A stretch of DNA of 64,000 nt from an uncultured Synechococcus sp. (GCA_949373155.1 CASICK010000001.1:62001-126000); one strand, 5' to 3'. Shown: positions 26,668 to 37,270, counted from the first letter of the stretch. A program made the numbers and translations. Notes: a model not told the origin generated them from the letters alone.

Positions 26668-26677
26668 CGTTTCAACC

Positions 26678-26968
26678 TTATCGGCAGTGTCCTTCGAGAA
26701 TCTCCTCGAGGTCCGAAAGTTGAGAGGACGGCAACAGACGCGCCATCGGTAATCGCGCACTTCCTCCCCCAATTGGGACCTGAACAGCTTCCAGCGCTTG
26801 GCGTGCGGCCACAACGGCGCCTTGGTCAAGCAGCGCGCTGCATTCAATCGCAAGGGCTTCGGCTAAGCCGGCATCTCCCAAATACAAGTGCCATCCAGCC
26901 ACCTGGATATAGAGACGGTCCGCCAGCGTTGAGCTGAGGGCGCGTAGATCAGCTGAGTCCAGAGTCAT
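26678..26968 (-). CDS. DUF3181 family protein
   Basis: A 96-residue protein with the family phrases LADRLYIQVAGWHLYLGDAGLAEALA in the first third and GGGSARLPMARLLPSSQLSDL towards the end. DUF3181 proteins are small, soluble and restricted to cyanobacteria and plastids; no function is known. It starts at ATG 26968 and forms a tight pair with the small gene that follows on the minus strand (starts 11 nt after its stop). Confidence 0.8.
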   Translation of the reverse strand: MTLDSADLRALSSTLADRLYIQVAGWHLYLGDAGLAEALAIECSALLDQGAVVAARQALEAVQVPIGGGSARLPMARLLPSSQLSDLEEILEGHCR

Positions 26969-27002
26969 CGTTATGGAGTCGGAACGTCTGATTCATGCTG
27001 AC

Positions 27003-27257
27003 TCAGCTTTCGTCGGTGTCTGCGTCTTTGCCAGGGCGCAGACGGATAACGACCAGAAGGTGAATAAGTAAGACCACCAGCCAAGCTTCACTCCACAGGT
27101 CGAGATGGCTCCAGGGGTGCCGCATCTCTTGCACAAACCAAAGGCCGCTATTGACAGCGGCAAACCCCCCGGCATGGAGGCAGAAATTCACCACCCTGTT
27201 GAAATGCCTGTAGGTGGCATTGTTCGGATCGGCGGGTCCGTACCAGCGGAGCGGCAT
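27003..27257 (-). CDS. Small two-helix membrane protein
   Basis: An 84-residue protein with two hydrophobic spans, FCLHAGGFAAVNSGLWFV and AWLVVLLIHLLVVI, separated by the polar phrase QEMRHPWSHLDLWSE. The layout resembles the '2TM domain' family, in which two helices flank a short conserved His/Trp-rich loop. Starts at ATG 27257. It is 92 bp from tRNA-Arg on the other strand. Function unknown. Confidence 0.65.
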   Translation of the reverse strand: MPLRWYGPADPNNATYRHFNRVVNFCLHAGGFAAVNSGLWFVQEMRHPWSHLDLWSEAWLVVLLIHLLVVIRLRPGKDADTDES

Positions 27258-27348
27258 GTGATGACCCTCGTGAATCCGTTGATTTTGACGTGTTGGTGTC
27301 CGTTGGTTGACGAAGGGTGCCTTGATACGGTCAGATGGTGGCTTCCAA

Positions 27349-27422
27349 GCGCTTGTAGCTCAGCGGATTAGAGCATCTGACTACGGATCAGAGGGTCGGG
27401 AGTTCGAATCTCTCCAGGCGCG
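27349..27422 (+). tRNA. tRNA-Arg (ACG)
   Basis: A 74-nt cloverleaf with acceptor GCGCTTG/CAGGCGC (one G-T pair), anticodon stem TCTGA/TCAGA around loop CTACGGA (anticodon ACG at 27383-27385) and T loop TTCGAAT. The A34 would be edited to inosine by TadA to read CGN codons. Discriminator G; CCA not encoded. A strong terminator follows at once. Confidence 0.96.
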
Positions 27423-27428
27423 CTATTG

Positions 27429-27456
27429 AAAACTGCCGACAAGGCAGTTTTTTTTT
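27429..27456 (+). terminator. Rho-independent terminator after tRNA-Arg
   Basis: A 9-bp stem AAAACTGCC/GGCAGTTTT with a 5-nt loop GACAA, running directly into further T residues (nine or more T in total). It lies 6 nt beyond the tRNA and isolates it from glyA. Confidence 0.93.
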
Positions 27457-27516
27457 GAAGATCCGTGTGTGCGAGGGGCCTATTCCCTACGATCCATGCA
27501 TTGGTGTTTGAAACGC

Positions 27517-28806
27517 ATGACAGATCGCTCCGCAGCCCCGATCAATGCATCTTTGAAGGCTGCAGACCCTGCCATCGCTGGTTTGATCGATCAAGAGCAG
27601 ATGCGTCAGGAGACGCATCTTGAGTTGATTGCATCGGAGAACTTCACCTCCAAGGCGGTGATGGAAGCTCAGGGTTCGGTGCTGACGAATAAATACGCAG
27701 AGGGGCTTCCCCACAAGCGTTATTACGGCGGCTGCGAGCACGTGGATGCCATCGAAGAATTGGCCATCTCAAGGGCGAAGCAACTTTTCGATGCGGCTTG
27801 GGCGAATGTTCAGCCCCACAGCGGAGCTCAGGCGAACTTTGCTGTGTTTCTTGCCCTGCTTCAGCCCGGTGACACGATTCTTGGAATGGATCTCAGCCAT
27901 GGGGGGCATCTCACCCATGGCTCACCGGTGAATGTGAGCGGCAAGTGGTTCAACGTGGTCCAGTACGGCGTTGATAAAAAGACTCAGCGCCTTGATATGG
28001 AGGCTATTCGTCAGCTGGCTCTTGACCACAAGCCAAAACTGATTATTTGTGGGTACTCGGCCTACCCGCGCTCGATTGACTTCGCTGCGTTCCGCGCCAT
28101 TGCGGACGAAGTGGGTGCATACCTTTTGGCAGACATGGCTCATATCGCCGGCCTCGTGGCTGCTGGGGTGCATGCCAGCCCAGTGCCTCACTGTGATGTT
28201 GTTACCACCACCACGCACAAAACCCTGCGCGGCCCCCGTGGTGGCTTGATCCTTTGTCGCGATGCAGAGTTCGCTCGCCGATTTGACAAAGCGGTGTTTC
28301 CCGGATCTCAGGGAGGACCGCTTGAACACGTGATTGCAGCTAAGGCTGTGGCTTTCGGAGAAGCCTTGCAGCCCGACTTCAAGACTTACAGCCGTCAGGT
28401 TGTTGCCAACGCTCAGGCCCTAGCGGCTCGTCTTCAGGAGCGAAAGATTGATGTGGTGAGTGGAGGTACGGATAACCATGTAGTTCTTCTCGATCTGCGC
28501 AGCATCGGGATGACAGGCAAGGTTGCTGATCTTTTGGTGAGTGATGTGCACATCACGGCTAACAAGAACACGGTTCCCTTTGATCCTGAGTCTCCCTTCG
28601 TGACGAGTGGCTTGCGTTTGGGAACGGCAGCTCTCACCACCCGTGGCTTTGATGAGAAGGCCTTCCAAGAGGTTGCTGATGTGATCGCTGATCGCCTTCA
28701 GAACCCTGCGGATGATGCCATTCAGGCGCGGTGCTTGGAGCGAGTTAGTGACCTGTGTATGCGGTTCCCGCTCTATGCCCCTGCTTTGGAGCCGGCTCTG
28801 GCTTGA
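27517..28806 (+). CDS. glyA: Serine hydroxymethyltransferase
   Basis: PLP enzyme converting serine and THF to glycine and methylene-THF. The 429-residue protein shows [18 protein letters not shown] near residue 35, YYGGCEHVD near 70, [27 protein letters not shown] with the PLP-binding aspartate near 205, and the PLP-lysine motif [16 protein letters not shown] near 230. ATG 27517 matches the usual length, in preference to a TTG/ATG extension nearer to the terminator. The methylene-THF produced is the substrate of ThyX encoded at 46565. Confidence 0.97.
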   Translation: MTDRSAAPINASLKAADPAIAGLIDQEQMRQETHLELIASENFTSKAVMEAQGSVLTNKYAEGLPHKRYYGGCEHVDAIEELAISRAKQLFDAAWANVQPHSGAQANFAVFLALLQPGDTILGMDLSHGGHLTHGSPVNVSGKWFNVVQYGVDKKTQRLDMEAIRQLALDHKPKLIICGYSAYPRSIDFAAFRAIADEVGAYLLADMAHIAGLVAAGVHASPVPHCDVVTTTTHKTLRGPRGGLILCRDAEFARRFDKAVFPGSQGGPLEHVIAAKAVAFGEALQPDFKTYSRQVVANAQALAARLQERKIDVVSGGTDNHVVLLDLRSIGMTGKVADLLVSDVHITANKNTVPFDPESPFVTSGLRLGTAALTTRGFDEKAFQEVADVIADRLQNPADDAIQARCLERVSDLCMRFPLYAPALEPALA

Positions 28807-28838
28807 GTGCCTTAAGCGCCGTGTCTCTAAGCCTTTTT
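28800..28838 (+). terminator. Possible Rho-independent terminator of glyA
   Basis: An imperfect stem GGCTTGAG (28800-28807, covering the stop codon) pairs with CTCTAAGCC (28825-28833) with one bulged T; the 17-nt loop is long. It runs into TTTTT. Weaker than the other terminators in the window. Confidence 0.5.
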
Positions 28839-28895
28839 CTGCCTAAGATTTTCATCTAAAAGATCCTGTTTGGTGACCTTCCGCCGGAGTTTTTT

Positions 28896-30020
28896 GTGAC
28901 GTTCGCGAGTACTCCTCTCGCAGTCGCTTCGGCGAGTCTGGTTGTTGCGGCCGTTATGACGACGCTGCTTGTCCCCCTAGTGCGCGGGCTGGGTTTGAGA
29001 TTAGGTCTTACGGATCAGCCCGATTCCCGCAAACAGCACACCACCCCCATGGTGCGATTGGGAGGCATCGCCTTGGTTTTGGGTTTTTGTTTGTCCCTTG
29101 GGGTCACTTGGTACATGGGGGGGTTTGGCATGTTGGCTCCGGCCCGTGACCAGCTCATCTGGACCACGCTTGCCGGTTCTCTCTGCTTTTTTGTGATCGG
29201 TCTTGCAGACGATCTTTTTGCCCTGTCTCCTTGGCCGCGCTTGGCTGGTCAGGTCGCGGTTTCGGTGGTTGTTTGGTCCCAGGGCGTCCGTATTGGAGCG
29301 ATTGATCTGCCTTGGTTAGCCAGCAGCTCTGAAGCTTTGCTGCTTCCAGATCTGCTCAGCTTGGTCGCCACGGTGATTTGGCTGGTGGGGATCACCAATG
29401 CAATTAATTGGCTCGATGGCCTTGATGGTTTGGCCGCAGGTGTTGCTGGAATCGCAGCGGTTGGTTTGGTGTCAGTGAGTTTTTCGCTCCATCAGTCAGC
29501 GGCTGCATTTCTTGCTGCAGCGTTAGCAGGAAGTTGCCTTGGCTTCCTCCGCCACAACTTCAATCCAGCTCGCATTTTTATGGGTGATGGCGGATCTTAT
29601 TTTTTGGGGTTCACCCTCGCCGCTGTGAGCATTGTTGGCCCGGCGAAAGGGCTAACAACGGTGAGCTTGTTGCTGCCGTTGTTGATTCTTTCGTTGCCCT
29701 TGGCCGATATGTCTGCCGTGATTATGGGGCGTCTCAGCGATGGTCACTCCCCCTTTTATCCAGATCGGCGCCATCTGCATCACCGCCTTCTTCGTGCTGG
29801 CTTTAGCCATCGACGCACGGTTGTTTTGATCTACGTGTTCACGCAGTGGCTGGCGTCATTGGCCATGGTCGTGGCCAATGTGGAAATGCGTTTTCTCTGG
29901 CTTGGGCTGGCTACGGCCATCCTTGTGGCCACGGTTGTGACCATTAATCGTCAGCGTCATCTTGAAGCGGCGATTGAACCTTCAGACCTGGAACCTTCAG
30001 ACCCTGATCGCCATGGCTGA
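28896..30020 (+). CDS. Polyprenyl-phosphate GlcNAc-1-phosphate transferase (WecA/MraY superfamily)
   Basis: A 374-residue multi-pass membrane enzyme that transfers a sugar 1-phosphate from a UDP-sugar to undecaprenyl phosphate, starting a surface glycan. The family hallmarks are [22 protein letters not shown] near residue 40, the catalytic aspartates of [11 protein letters not shown] (about 105) and [15 protein letters not shown] (about 170), and the F-x-G-D-G-G-S motif [14 protein letters not shown] (about 225). The HHRLL motif ([14 protein letters not shown]) is typical of WecA-like rather than MraY. GTG 28896 is the start. It pairs well with the WecG-type gene at 12795. A short direct repeat at its end (EPSDLEPSD) overlaps the cinA start. 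Confidence 0.88.
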   Translation: MTFASTPLAVASASLVVAAVMTTLLVPLVRGLGLRLGLTDQPDSRKQHTTPMVRLGGIALVLGFCLSLGVTWYMGGFGMLAPARDQLIWTTLAGSLCFFVIGLADDLFALSPWPRLAGQVAVSVVVWSQGVRIGAIDLPWLASSSEALLLPDLLSLVATVIWLVGITNAINWLDGLDGLAAGVAGIAAVGLVSVSFSLHQSAAAFLAAALAGSCLGFLRHNFNPARIFMGDGGSYFLGFTLAAVSIVGPAKGLTTVSLLLPLLILSLPLADMSAVIMGRLSDGHSPFYPDRRHLHHRLLRAGFSHRRTVVLIYVFTQWLASLAMVVANVEMRFLWLGLATAILVATVVTINRQRHLEAAIEPSDLEPSDPDRHG

Positions 30021-31338
30021 TCGCTCGGACCGCGCTGGTGTTGAGATTCTCTGTGTTGGAACGGAGCTTCTGCTTGGCAACATCCTCAATGGCAACGCCC
30101 GTTGGTTGTCTGAGGAGCTTGCCTCTCTTGGCCTCCCCCATTTTCGCCAAACCGTTGTGGGCGACAACCGCGATCGCCTGATCGCGCTGGTTCAGGAGAT
30201 CGCGCAACGCTCCAGTGTGTTGATCGTCACCGGTGGGCTTGGACCAACCCCGGATGATCTCACCACAGAGGCGATTGCAGCCGCGTTTTCTGTTCCTTTG
30301 GAAGAGCGAGCCGAGGTTTGGTCGGACATTGAAGAGAAAGCCCGTAGCCGCGGTCGCACTCCTGGCCCTGAAACCCGTCGGCAGGCGCTCTTGCCTGTTG
30401 GCGCTGAGGTTTTATGGAATCCAACGGGAACCGCTCCCGGCATGATCTGGACCCCGGTGCCTGGATTCACCGTTCTCACGTTTCCAGGAGTGCCCAGTGA
30501 GATGAAAGCGATGTGGAAGGCCACGGCCGCGCCCTGGTTCCGGTCGTCTGGGCTCTCCAAGGGTGTGTTTGTGAGCCGTCTGCTTCATTTTTGGGGAATC
30601 GGTGAATCCACGTTGGCCGAACAGGTGGCCGATCTGTTGGATGGGGGCAACCCCACCGTTGCTCCCTATGCCGGCCGCGGAGAGGTAAAGCTCAGGATTA
30701 CGGCCTGTGCTGATGAGCCCTCGAAAGCTTGGCTGCTGGTGGATCAAACCGAGCAGGAGTTGCGCCAGCGCACGGGCAACCTTTGCTTTGGCGTGGATCA
30801 AGATTCGCTTGCTTCTGTTGTTTTGAAGCGGCTGGGGCAAGCAGGCCAAACCTTGTCTGTGGCGGAATCCTGTACGGGTGGGGGTTTAGGTGCTGAGCTC
30901 ACAGCGGTGCCAGGCGCATCTTCCGTGATGCTTGGCGGGGTGATTTCCTATTCCAATGGCATTAAGCGAGATCTGTTGTCCGTGCCTGAAGAGCTGCTCG
31001 AACAGCACGGTGCAGTGAGTGCACCAGTGGCCGAGGCGATGGCGCTGGGTGTTCGTCGTCTCACTGGATCGGACTGGGCGCTTTCGATCACGGGAATCGC
31101 CGGTCCTGATGGCGGAACGCTGGAAAAGCCCGTGGGATTGGTGTTTGTTGGTGTCGCTGGGCCGGATGGATGCAGCAGTGAGATGTTGCGCTTGGGTCCT
31201 ACCCGGGGTCGGGAGTGGATCCGTACCGTCAGCGCTGGTGAGGTTTTGAATTGTCTTCGCTTGCGCTTACTGGCTCTCTCTGAGGAGGAGGGCGAGGGGA
31301 AAGAAGGCTGTAAGGCGAGATCAAGTGGATTGGATTGA
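30013..31338 (+). CDS. cinA: CinA family protein (nicotinamide-nucleotide amidohydrolase/damage-inducible)
   Basis: A 441-residue two-domain CinA. The N-terminal MoCF/COG1058 domain starts [27 protein letters not shown] and contains [13 protein letters not shown]; the C-terminal CinA domain has [34 protein letters not shown] and [16 protein letters not shown]. The C-terminal part hydrolyses NMN to NaMN, and the N-terminal part has been linked to ADP-ribose pyrophosphatase activity, both in NAD salvage. ATG 30013 overlaps the previous gene by 8 nt. Full length. Confidence 0.93.
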   Translation: MADRSDRAGVEILCVGTELLLGNILNGNARWLSEELASLGLPHFRQTVVGDNRDRLIALVQEIAQRSSVLIVTGGLGPTPDDLTTEAIAAAFSVPLEERAEVWSDIEEKARSRGRTPGPETRRQALLPVGAEVLWNPTGTAPGMIWTPVPGFTVLTFPGVPSEMKAMWKATAAPWFRSSGLSKGVFVSRLLHFWGIGESTLAEQVADLLDGGNPTVAPYAGRGEVKLRITACADEPSKAWLLVDQTEQELRQRTGNLCFGVDQDSLASVVLKRLGQAGQTLSVAESCTGGGLGAELTAVPGASSVMLGGVISYSNGIKRDLLSVPEELLEQHGAVSAPVAEAMALGVRRLTGSDWALSITGIAGPDGGTLEKPVGLVFVGVAGPDGCSSEMLRLGPTRGREWIRTVSAGEVLNCLRLRLLALSEEEGEGKEGCKARSSGLD

Positions 31339-31381
31339 ACTCTGTTTGCCTCTAGGGTTTTGAGTGAATTGTCGAGTGGGA

Positions 31382-32788
31382 ATGAGCAGCGGAACCCTGT
31401 ACGACAAAGTTTGGGATCTTCATCGCGTTGCCGAACTCTCGGGTGGCTCCACCCAGCTGTTGATTGGGTTGCATCTGATCCATGAAGTGACGAGCCCTCA
31501 GGCTTTTGTTGCCCTGGAGGACAAGGGGTTGAAGGTGCGTTGTCCGGAACGAACGGTGGCGACGGTGGACCACATCGTTCCCACCACTAATCAGGCCAGG
31601 CCCTTTGCTGATCCATTGGCGGAGGAGATGCTCAGCACCCTGGAGCGCAACTGCAGCAAGCATGGAATCGTGCTCAATGGAATTGGCAGTGGTCGTCAAG
31701 GAATCGTGCATGTGATTGCGCCGGAGTTGGGATTGACGCAGCCCGGCATGACCGTGGCTTGCGGGGACTCGCACACGTCAACGCACGGTGCCTTTGGGGC
31801 GATCGCCTTTGGTATCGGCACGTCTCAGGTTCGTGATGTGCTGGCAAGCCAAAGCTTGGCGATGAACAAACTCAAGGTCCGCCGCCTTTGGGTTGAAAAT
31901 CAGCTGAGTCCTGGAGTGTTTGCCAAAGACTTGATCCTGCACGTGATTCGTTCGCTTGGGGTTAAGGCTGGGGTTGGCCATGCCTATGAGTTCGCTGGAC
32001 CAGCAATCGATGCTCTTTCGATGGAGGAGCGGATGACTCTCTGCAATATGGCGATAGAGGGAGGCGCTCGCTGCGGATACGTCAATCCCGACCAGACAAC
32101 CTTTGACTACTTGGAGGGCCGTCCTTCCGCACCGAGTGGTGAAGCCTGGCACCGGGCGACGCATTGGTGGCGTTCACTGGCATCGAATGCTGATGCTGTC
32201 TTTGACGACGAGTTGCGATTTGATGCAGCAACGATTGCCCCAACGGTGACTTGGGGGATTACCCCCGGTCAGGGAATCGGCGTGGATGAGCAGGTTCCAA
32301 AGCCTGAGCAACTGGACCCTGCCGATCGACCGATCGCGGAAGAGGCTTACCGCTACATGGACTTAAAGCCTGGCCAGGCGATTGCCGGCGTGCCTGTGGA
32401 TGTCTGCTTTATTGGCAGTTGCACCAATGGCCGCCTGAGTGATCTCAAGGCGGCAGCCGCTGTGGCACGGGGGAGGCAAGTGGCCGCTGGGATCAAAGCC
32501 TTTGTGGTTCCGGGCTCCGAGCAGGTGGCTCGTGCTGCTGAGGCTGAAGGCTTAGACCAAGTGTTTCGCGATGCTGGATTTGAGTGGCGTGAGCCTGGCT
32601 GCTCGATGTGCCTCGCGATGAATCCTGACCGTCTTGAGGGGCGTCAGATCAGTGCGAGCTCTAGTAATCGCAACTTCAAGGGTCGCCAGGGATCGGCTAG
32701 CGGCCGCACGTTGCTGATGAGCCCTGCGATGGTTGCGGCCGCTGCGGTGACCGGTCATGTCAGCGATGTTCGCTTGCTCTGGATCTGA
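31382..32788 (+). CDS. leuC: 3-isopropylmalate dehydratase, large subunit
   Basis: With LeuD isomerises 2-isopropylmalate to 3-isopropylmalate in leucine synthesis. The 468-residue protein is an aconitase-type Fe-S enzyme: [13 protein letters not shown] at the N-terminus, [21 protein letters not shown] containing the first cluster cysteine (about residue 345), and [13 protein letters not shown] with the other two (about 410-415). Catalytic [22 protein letters not shown] is intact. ATG 31382 is the conserved start. leuD follows 72 bp downstream. Confidence 0.97.
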   Translation: MSSGTLYDKVWDLHRVAELSGGSTQLLIGLHLIHEVTSPQAFVALEDKGLKVRCPERTVATVDHIVPTTNQARPFADPLAEEMLSTLERNCSKHGIVLNGIGSGRQGIVHVIAPELGLTQPGMTVACGDSHTSTHGAFGAIAFGIGTSQVRDVLASQSLAMNKLKVRRLWVENQLSPGVFAKDLILHVIRSLGVKAGVGHAYEFAGPAIDALSMEERMTLCNMAIEGGARCGYVNPDQTTFDYLEGRPSAPSGEAWHRATHWWRSLASNADAVFDDELRFDAATIAPTVTWGITPGQGIGVDEQVPKPEQLDPADRPIAEEAYRYMDLKPGQAIAGVPVDVCFIGSCTNGRLSDLKAAAAVARGRQVAAGIKAFVVPGSEQVARAAEAEGLDQVFRDAGFEWREPGCSMCLAMNPDRLEGRQISASSSNRNFKGRQGSASGRTLLMSPAMVAAAAVTGHVSDVRLLWI

Positions 32789-32860
32789 TCTTCGGCTGTG
32801 GCGGCAGAGTCCCGCGCTATTTGAGTGTTTCGGTTGCTGTTTTATTCCTTTTGATCCTTC

Positions 32861-33496
32861 ATGACGCAGACCCACGATTTTCCCCAAGGCCTGATTACCA
32901 AGATTGAAGGCCGCGCCCTTGTCTTGCGGGGTGATGACATCGATACCGACAGGATTATTCCGGCTCGATTCCTGAAATGCGTGAGTTTTGAAGCGCTCGG
33001 CGCTCAGGTCTTCGCTGATGACCGAAAGGAGCTAGATGGAGGTCATCCTTTTGACCTTCCTGCGCATCAGGGAGCCTCGATTTTGGTGGTGAATGACAAC
33101 TTCGGTTGTGGCTCGAGTCGTGAGCATGCGCCTCAAGCCTTAATGCGATGGGGGATCCGTGCTCTGGTTGGGGTGAGTTTTGCGGAAATTTTTTACGGCA
33201 ATTGTTTGGCATTAGGAATCCCTTGTGCCAAGGCCAGTCACGACCAGGTGCGCGCTTTGCAAGATGCAATCGCCCAAGATCCTTCAGCAACCTGGACGTT
33301 CGATCTGGAGACCTCGAGTTGCAGCAGTGATCTGGGGCATTGGTCGATGGAAGTGGATCCAGGCCCCCGCGACATGTTCCTTTCAGGTCGTTGGGATGCA
33401 ACGGGGCAGCTTTTGTCTCGGGATGCGGAGCTGCAGAGCACGCTCGATCGTCTTCCTTACTTAAATGGATTCTGCACGGATGCGGCAGTCACTTGA
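32861..33496 (+). CDS. leuD: 3-isopropylmalate dehydratase, small subunit
   Basis: The 211-residue 'swivel' subunit of isopropylmalate isomerase. It contains DDIDTDRIIPARFLK near residue 27 and the substrate-loop motif NDNFGCGSSREHAPQALMRWGIRALVGVSFAEIFYGNCLALGI in the middle, given here as the diagnostic region with the FGCGSSREHAP signature. It is in the same orientation as leuC with a 72-bp gap, so the two probably form an operon. Full length. Confidence 0.96.
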   Translation: MTQTHDFPQGLITKIEGRALVLRGDDIDTDRIIPARFLKCVSFEALGAQVFADDRKELDGGHPFDLPAHQGASILVVNDNFGCGSSREHAPQALMRWGIRALVGVSFAEIFYGNCLALGIPCAKASHDQVRALQDAIAQDPSATWTFDLETSSCSSDLGHWSMEVDPGPRDMFLSGRWDATGQLLSRDAELQSTLDRLPYLNGFCTDAAVT

Positions 33497-33532
33497 TTTA
33501 GTGTCTATGAAGGAAGAAGCGGCATCGATGTC

Positions 33533-34033
33533 ATGACAATCCTTCTTAAGCGCATCTGGTTTGCTTTTGGCTCGATGGCCCTCTTGCTGGGCCCCACGGC
33601 TGTTGAGGCAGGCTCAGTGACAGCGATTGCAGTTGAGCCTTTTGGCACCCCGCTTGAACGCTTGCTTGAGAGTGGCGCTTGTCAGAGATGTGATTTACGC
33701 GATGCGGATCTACGCGGCCGTCATCTGATTGGGGCTGATTTACGTGATGCTGATTTGCGCGGGGCAAAGCTCAACGGGGTGAATCTTGAAGGCGCCGATT
33801 TGAGTGGAGCCAGATTTGATGGTGCCCGCTTGCAGGGAGCGATGCTGAGCAATGCCGATCTCTCAGGCACTGATCTACGCCATGCCGACTTACGAGATTC
33901 GGTTGTAATCAATGCGTATGCGCCTGGAGTGCAAACCGAGGGAATGCAGTTTGCAGGTTCGGATCTCACTGGCAGTCATTTGATCTATGGCGGTGGTCCT
34001 GATGACGAAGCCATAAAAGCTATAGATTTTTAG
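33533..34033 (+). CDS. Secreted pentapeptide-repeat protein
   Basis: A 166-residue protein with a signal peptide (FAFGSMALLLGPTAVEAG) and a central array of A(D/N)LxG-type pentapeptides: LRDADLRGRHLIGADLRDADLRGAKLNG region and on to LRHADLRDS, about twelve units, which would fold as a right-handed beta-helix. A pair of cysteines (ACQRC) precedes the array. In cyanobacteria such proteins are often targeted to the thylakoid lumen or periplasm; no function is established. It is 37 bp from leuD and may be co-transcribed. Confidence 0.8.
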   Translation: MTILLKRIWFAFGSMALLLGPTAVEAGSVTAIAVEPFGTPLERLLESGACQRCDLRDADLRGRHLIGADLRDADLRGAKLNGVNLEGADLSGARFDGARLQGAMLSNADLSGTDLRHADLRDSVVINAYAPGVQTEGMQFAGSDLTGSHLIYGGGPDDEAIKAIDF

Positions 34034-34042
34034 AGAGAGGGT

Positions 34043-37000
34043 TTAAAAGGGGCGGTTGTCGAGCTCGTTAGAAGGGTTATAGGGGACGAAGGGCACTCCA
34101 GTGCCTGTGAAATTGAAGTCATTGAGGCGGAATCGGAATCCGCCGACGCCTTGATAGGGGTTGAAGTAGAAGCCGAAGTCGTAGGAGCGACGTTGCCAGC
34201 GTAATTCGATATTGGAATCGATCACATCGCGATAGAACTCAGAATTTGGATCAATATTTAGTCCTACTCCTGCATTTAAAACCAACGGTCCAGCGATCTG
34301 TTGGGTGATCCCTAGACCTAAGGTCCCGAGGTCAATGGCTTGGTCAAAATCGAACGGACTTGAACCTTGCCTAAGAGTGCCACCACCGGTAATGGATAGC
34401 TGGGTGTAGTCCAGGAATGGTTTGCTGAAGGTGCCCAAGGTGAGGCTGGGACCTCCGCTCAGGCTGATCGTGGTTTGACGTTCACCATCACCGTAAGCGG
34501 CTAAAAGTGTGTTGATATTGGTGTTAAACGTCAAGCCTGGAACGATGACAACGGGAGAGTAGCGATAGGCAGCTTGAGGCGTTAACTCCGCGTGATTACC
34601 CCTCCAGATTGGAAAACTGCTGTTTAAAGAACCATAAAAATTAGCTCGCCACAAATCCGTGAGATTTTCACTTTCAAATTGTTCGGCTTGATAATTTCCA
34701 GCTCCGATACGCCAAACGTAGTTATTGGCAAGCTTGCCAACTTTGAAATCCCCCCTTTTTTCGAGGAAGCTACCAAAAGCAGAATAGACATCAGTTTCTC
34801 CTAATGATCCGTTGTAGGCCTTGTAGCGATAAGCGGAAAAGAGCCTGGCCTGGATGTCGCCCAGCAAAGGAAGATCGATAGTCTTATTTAGTTCACCCCA
34901 GAAGCGACTGCCATTTGCGAAGTTGTCAGGATTAAACGTGCTGACATCAGCATTGGCTTTTGCTTTCCATCCCATGATCTCACTGGAGACTTTCGCTTTT
35001 AGGCCAAATAAATCGCCAGCTGTTGTTGGTTGACTGATTTTTCCGCTGCCAATTGATTTCCCTGGGGCGACATAGCTATCAGTAGTGCCATCAACAGCTC
35101 GTTGCACAAGAAGTTGAGGTTGGAGGCTTAATAAAGTCTTTTGGTTGAGTTCAATCGGTTTGAGTGATCTCCCGATAAAAAATCCGTCCCTGTCATCATT
35201 GTCGATTCCAAATTCCCAGCGGTTTTCAACTTCCTCTTCCTTTGTGATTCGTTGGGTGCGGCTCACCGGGATAGGGAGACGCTCTTCCACGATCAATTGA
35301 TTGCGCGAACTCTTGATCAAAATGTCGCCGTTGGGCTGTTCCTTCGCAATAACATTTTCGGTGTCGATTCTGGTTTGCGCCGGTGTATATGGATCATTGG
35401 TGAATCCCATGCGATCTGAAGTCCATCCTTCAGGTGTGATCGCAACCTGGGCTGCTTGGATACGCCAACGACTGATTTTCCCATCAATTAGCTGCGTTTT
35501 CCCATAAGAAGGAAGCTGTCTTGGCCGAACTTTTCCATATTCTGTTTGTGCTTGGAAGTCACTATTTGACAGGTCTACAAACTCATCGTTACTGCCAAAC
35601 CGACGATCGATCGTGAACCTTTGCTGGAGCTGGATGCTGCTAATCCTTTGGTCGATCATGGCGATCGATTGTTCGCGCAGCGCCTCCTGTTCCGCTGGTG
35701 ACATCCCTGAGAAGCGTGACTGAGCTAACGGTTGAACGGGCTGGGCTGCCTGCTTTCCGCCTGTGCCGAGTGTGATTTCTTCGAGTTTTTCGTTCAGGGT
35801 GAGTAGGGGCGGTCGGGTGGCGCGATCAGGATCTGGGCAGCCCAACGGAGGTGGAACCTCGGCGATTTTGGCTGGAATGGGATCTTCGCCCCAGCGGTAG
35901 CGCAAGCCGAGGAGGTAGGCATTGCTTCCTTCTTTGACGCCGTTGTAGGTGCCGAACGCACCAGAACGGTGGTGAATCCTTCCCACAAATGAGAGCTGAT
36001 CAGAGACGGAGGCTTCGAGCTCGAAGGCCAAATAGTTCAGCAGTTGGGTGTAGTTCTCCCTATAAGTGCGTTCGTAGTTACTTGCCGAGGAGTTGAAACT
36101 GACTCCTTCCACAAACCCAAAGCTCAGCCAAGGCTGAAGCCAGAGTCGTGCCCCAAGCCCAAGGATGGCTTCTCCGAACTGTTGCTCTGGCGTGTCGGCA
36201 TTAGGAACGGCCTGGTTGAAGGGCCCACCGGGTTGTTTGAACGCCTGATGGCCAAATAGATCGGCCTCCAATTCAAGAGCAAAAGGTCCAGCGCGCCAAA
36301 TCCGTTTTTGCATGCTCACTCCCAGGAGATACTCCTCGCGCATGCGTCCGTTGAACAGAAAAGTGTCTCCAAAATTGGAATCAATCATTTGCCCGCCCCA
36401 TGCGGTTACGGCCCAAGGGTGGGGGTGCCAGTCGGGGACCGGAGGAAGTGTCACCGGACAGGCCATGCCTGAGTCCGGTGACGTTGATGCCTTTGAGGTT
36501 GATGCGCTGGTTTCAGCTGTGGATTCCGGGACTTCCCAGTTGGGCGTTGGCGTGAGCTCTGTCTCCCAGATGCTGTCTCCGCTCGGCTGATCACTGATTT
36601 GCCGAGCAGCTCTGCCACCCATCTCCATATCAAGAGCAGTTGGGAAGCCAAGGCCTGAGCTCTCGAGGACAGGAAGGGTCTGATTGGAGGGTGGTTCGAC
36701 GGCCTCGGGTGAGGATTGAAAGCCTGCGGACAGCTCATCGAGTTCAAGAACGCCGTAAACGTCTTTAAGCTCACCGCTGTTTTGAATCAGGCTGTAGCGG
36801 AACGTGCTCGCTTGAAAATATTGCGATCCACGGCGTAAACGCACGCTGCCGCGGGCGTAAAGGGTGTTGAAGTTGGTGTCAAATTCGATGCGATCGGCCT
36901 GGAGCAATCCGCCGCGAAGCTTGGCTCGAACGTTGCCTTCGGCTACAAAAACTCCCCGGCGAGCATCAAATGATTGGCGATCAGCCTTGAGCTTGATCGC

Positions 37001-37177
37001 TTTTGGAGGCTTTGGAGACGCTGCGAAGGGCTGAACCTCAAGTGCCGACGGTTCCTTAGCTGCATCGGTCTCTTTCGATAAGGAGTCCACAGGCTGAGCG
37101 TGGACGGGACCTCCTGTCAGCGCAGCGGCAACAGCCAGTGATCCTGCGATCCTGGTGATGGGGCTAAACGCCGACAA
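34043..37177 (-). CDS. DUF3769 / LptD-like outer-membrane protein
   Basis: A 1044-residue exported protein. After a signal peptide (LAVAAALTGGPVHAQ) there is an LptA/OstA-like beta-jellyroll region (about 60-160; KADRQSFDARRGVFVAEGNVRAKL, ADRIEFDTNF, RLRRGSQYFQAST), then a long central part and a C-terminal beta-barrel of alternating aromatic/polar strands ending at FVPYNPSNELDNRPF. This is the cyanobacterial DUF3769 type, thought to be the LptD equivalent that inserts LPS into the outer membrane, which is an inference from the LptA-like domain and barrel. Low-complexity Ser/Thr sequence lies around 195-250. Single-copy, long and apparently intact. Confidence 0.85.
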   Translation of the reverse strand: MSAFSPITRIAGSLAVAAALTGGPVHAQPVDSLSKETDAAKEPSALEVQPFAASPKPPKAIKLKADRQSFDARRGVFVAEGNVRAKLRGGLLQADRIEFDTNFNTLYARGSVRLRRGSQYFQASTFRYSLIQNSGELKDVYGVLELDELSAGFQSSPEAVEPPSNQTLPVLESSGLGFPTALDMEMGGRAARQISDQPSGDSIWETELTPTPNWEVPESTAETSASTSKASTSPDSGMACPVTLPPVPDWHPHPWAVTAWGGQMIDSNFGDTFLFNGRMREEYLLGVSMQKRIWRAGPFALELEADLFGHQAFKQPGGPFNQAVPNADTPEQQFGEAILGLGARLWLQPWLSFGFVEGVSFNSSASNYERTYRENYTQLLNYLAFELEASVSDQLSFVGRIHHRSGAFGTYNGVKEGSNAYLLGLRYRWGEDPIPAKIAEVPPPLGCPDPDRATRPPLLTLNEKLEEITLGTGGKQAAQPVQPLAQSRFSGMSPAEQEALREQSIAMIDQRISSIQLQQRFTIDRRFGSNDEFVDLSNSDFQAQTEYGKVRPRQLPSYGKTQLIDGKISRWRIQAAQVAITPEGWTSDRMGFTNDPYTPAQTRIDTENVIAKEQPNGDILIKSSRNQLIVEERLPIPVSRTQRITKEEEVENRWEFGIDNDDRDGFFIGRSLKPIELNQKTLLSLQPQLLVQRAVDGTTDSYVAPGKSIGSGKISQPTTAGDLFGLKAKVSSEIMGWKAKANADVSTFNPDNFANGSRFWGELNKTIDLPLLGDIQARLFSAYRYKAYNGSLGETDVYSAFGSFLEKRGDFKVGKLANNYVWRIGAGNYQAEQFESENLTDLWRANFYGSLNSSFPIWRGNHAELTPQAAYRYSPVVIVPGLTFNTNINTLLAAYGDGERQTTISLSGGPSLTLGTFSKPFLDYTQLSITGGGTLRQGSSPFDFDQAIDLGTLGLGITQQIAGPLVLNAGVGLNIDPNSEFYRDVIDSNIELRWQRRSYDFGFYFNPYQGVGGFRFRLNDFNFTGTGVPFVPYNPSNELDNRPF

Positions 37178-37270
37178 AAGAAATCAGCAATGGCAAGCGA
37201 TCCTGCCATGTGCAAAAGCTTTTTAACGTGAGGTCGAACCAGTGCTCGGCGTGACCCTGTTGCCTAGGAC

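Noticed and set aside
29979..30005. Repeated GAACCTTCAGACC before cinA as a regulatory repeat
   Set aside because: It encodes the repeated EPSD residues at the end of the transferase; a simple coding repeat is sufficient explanation.
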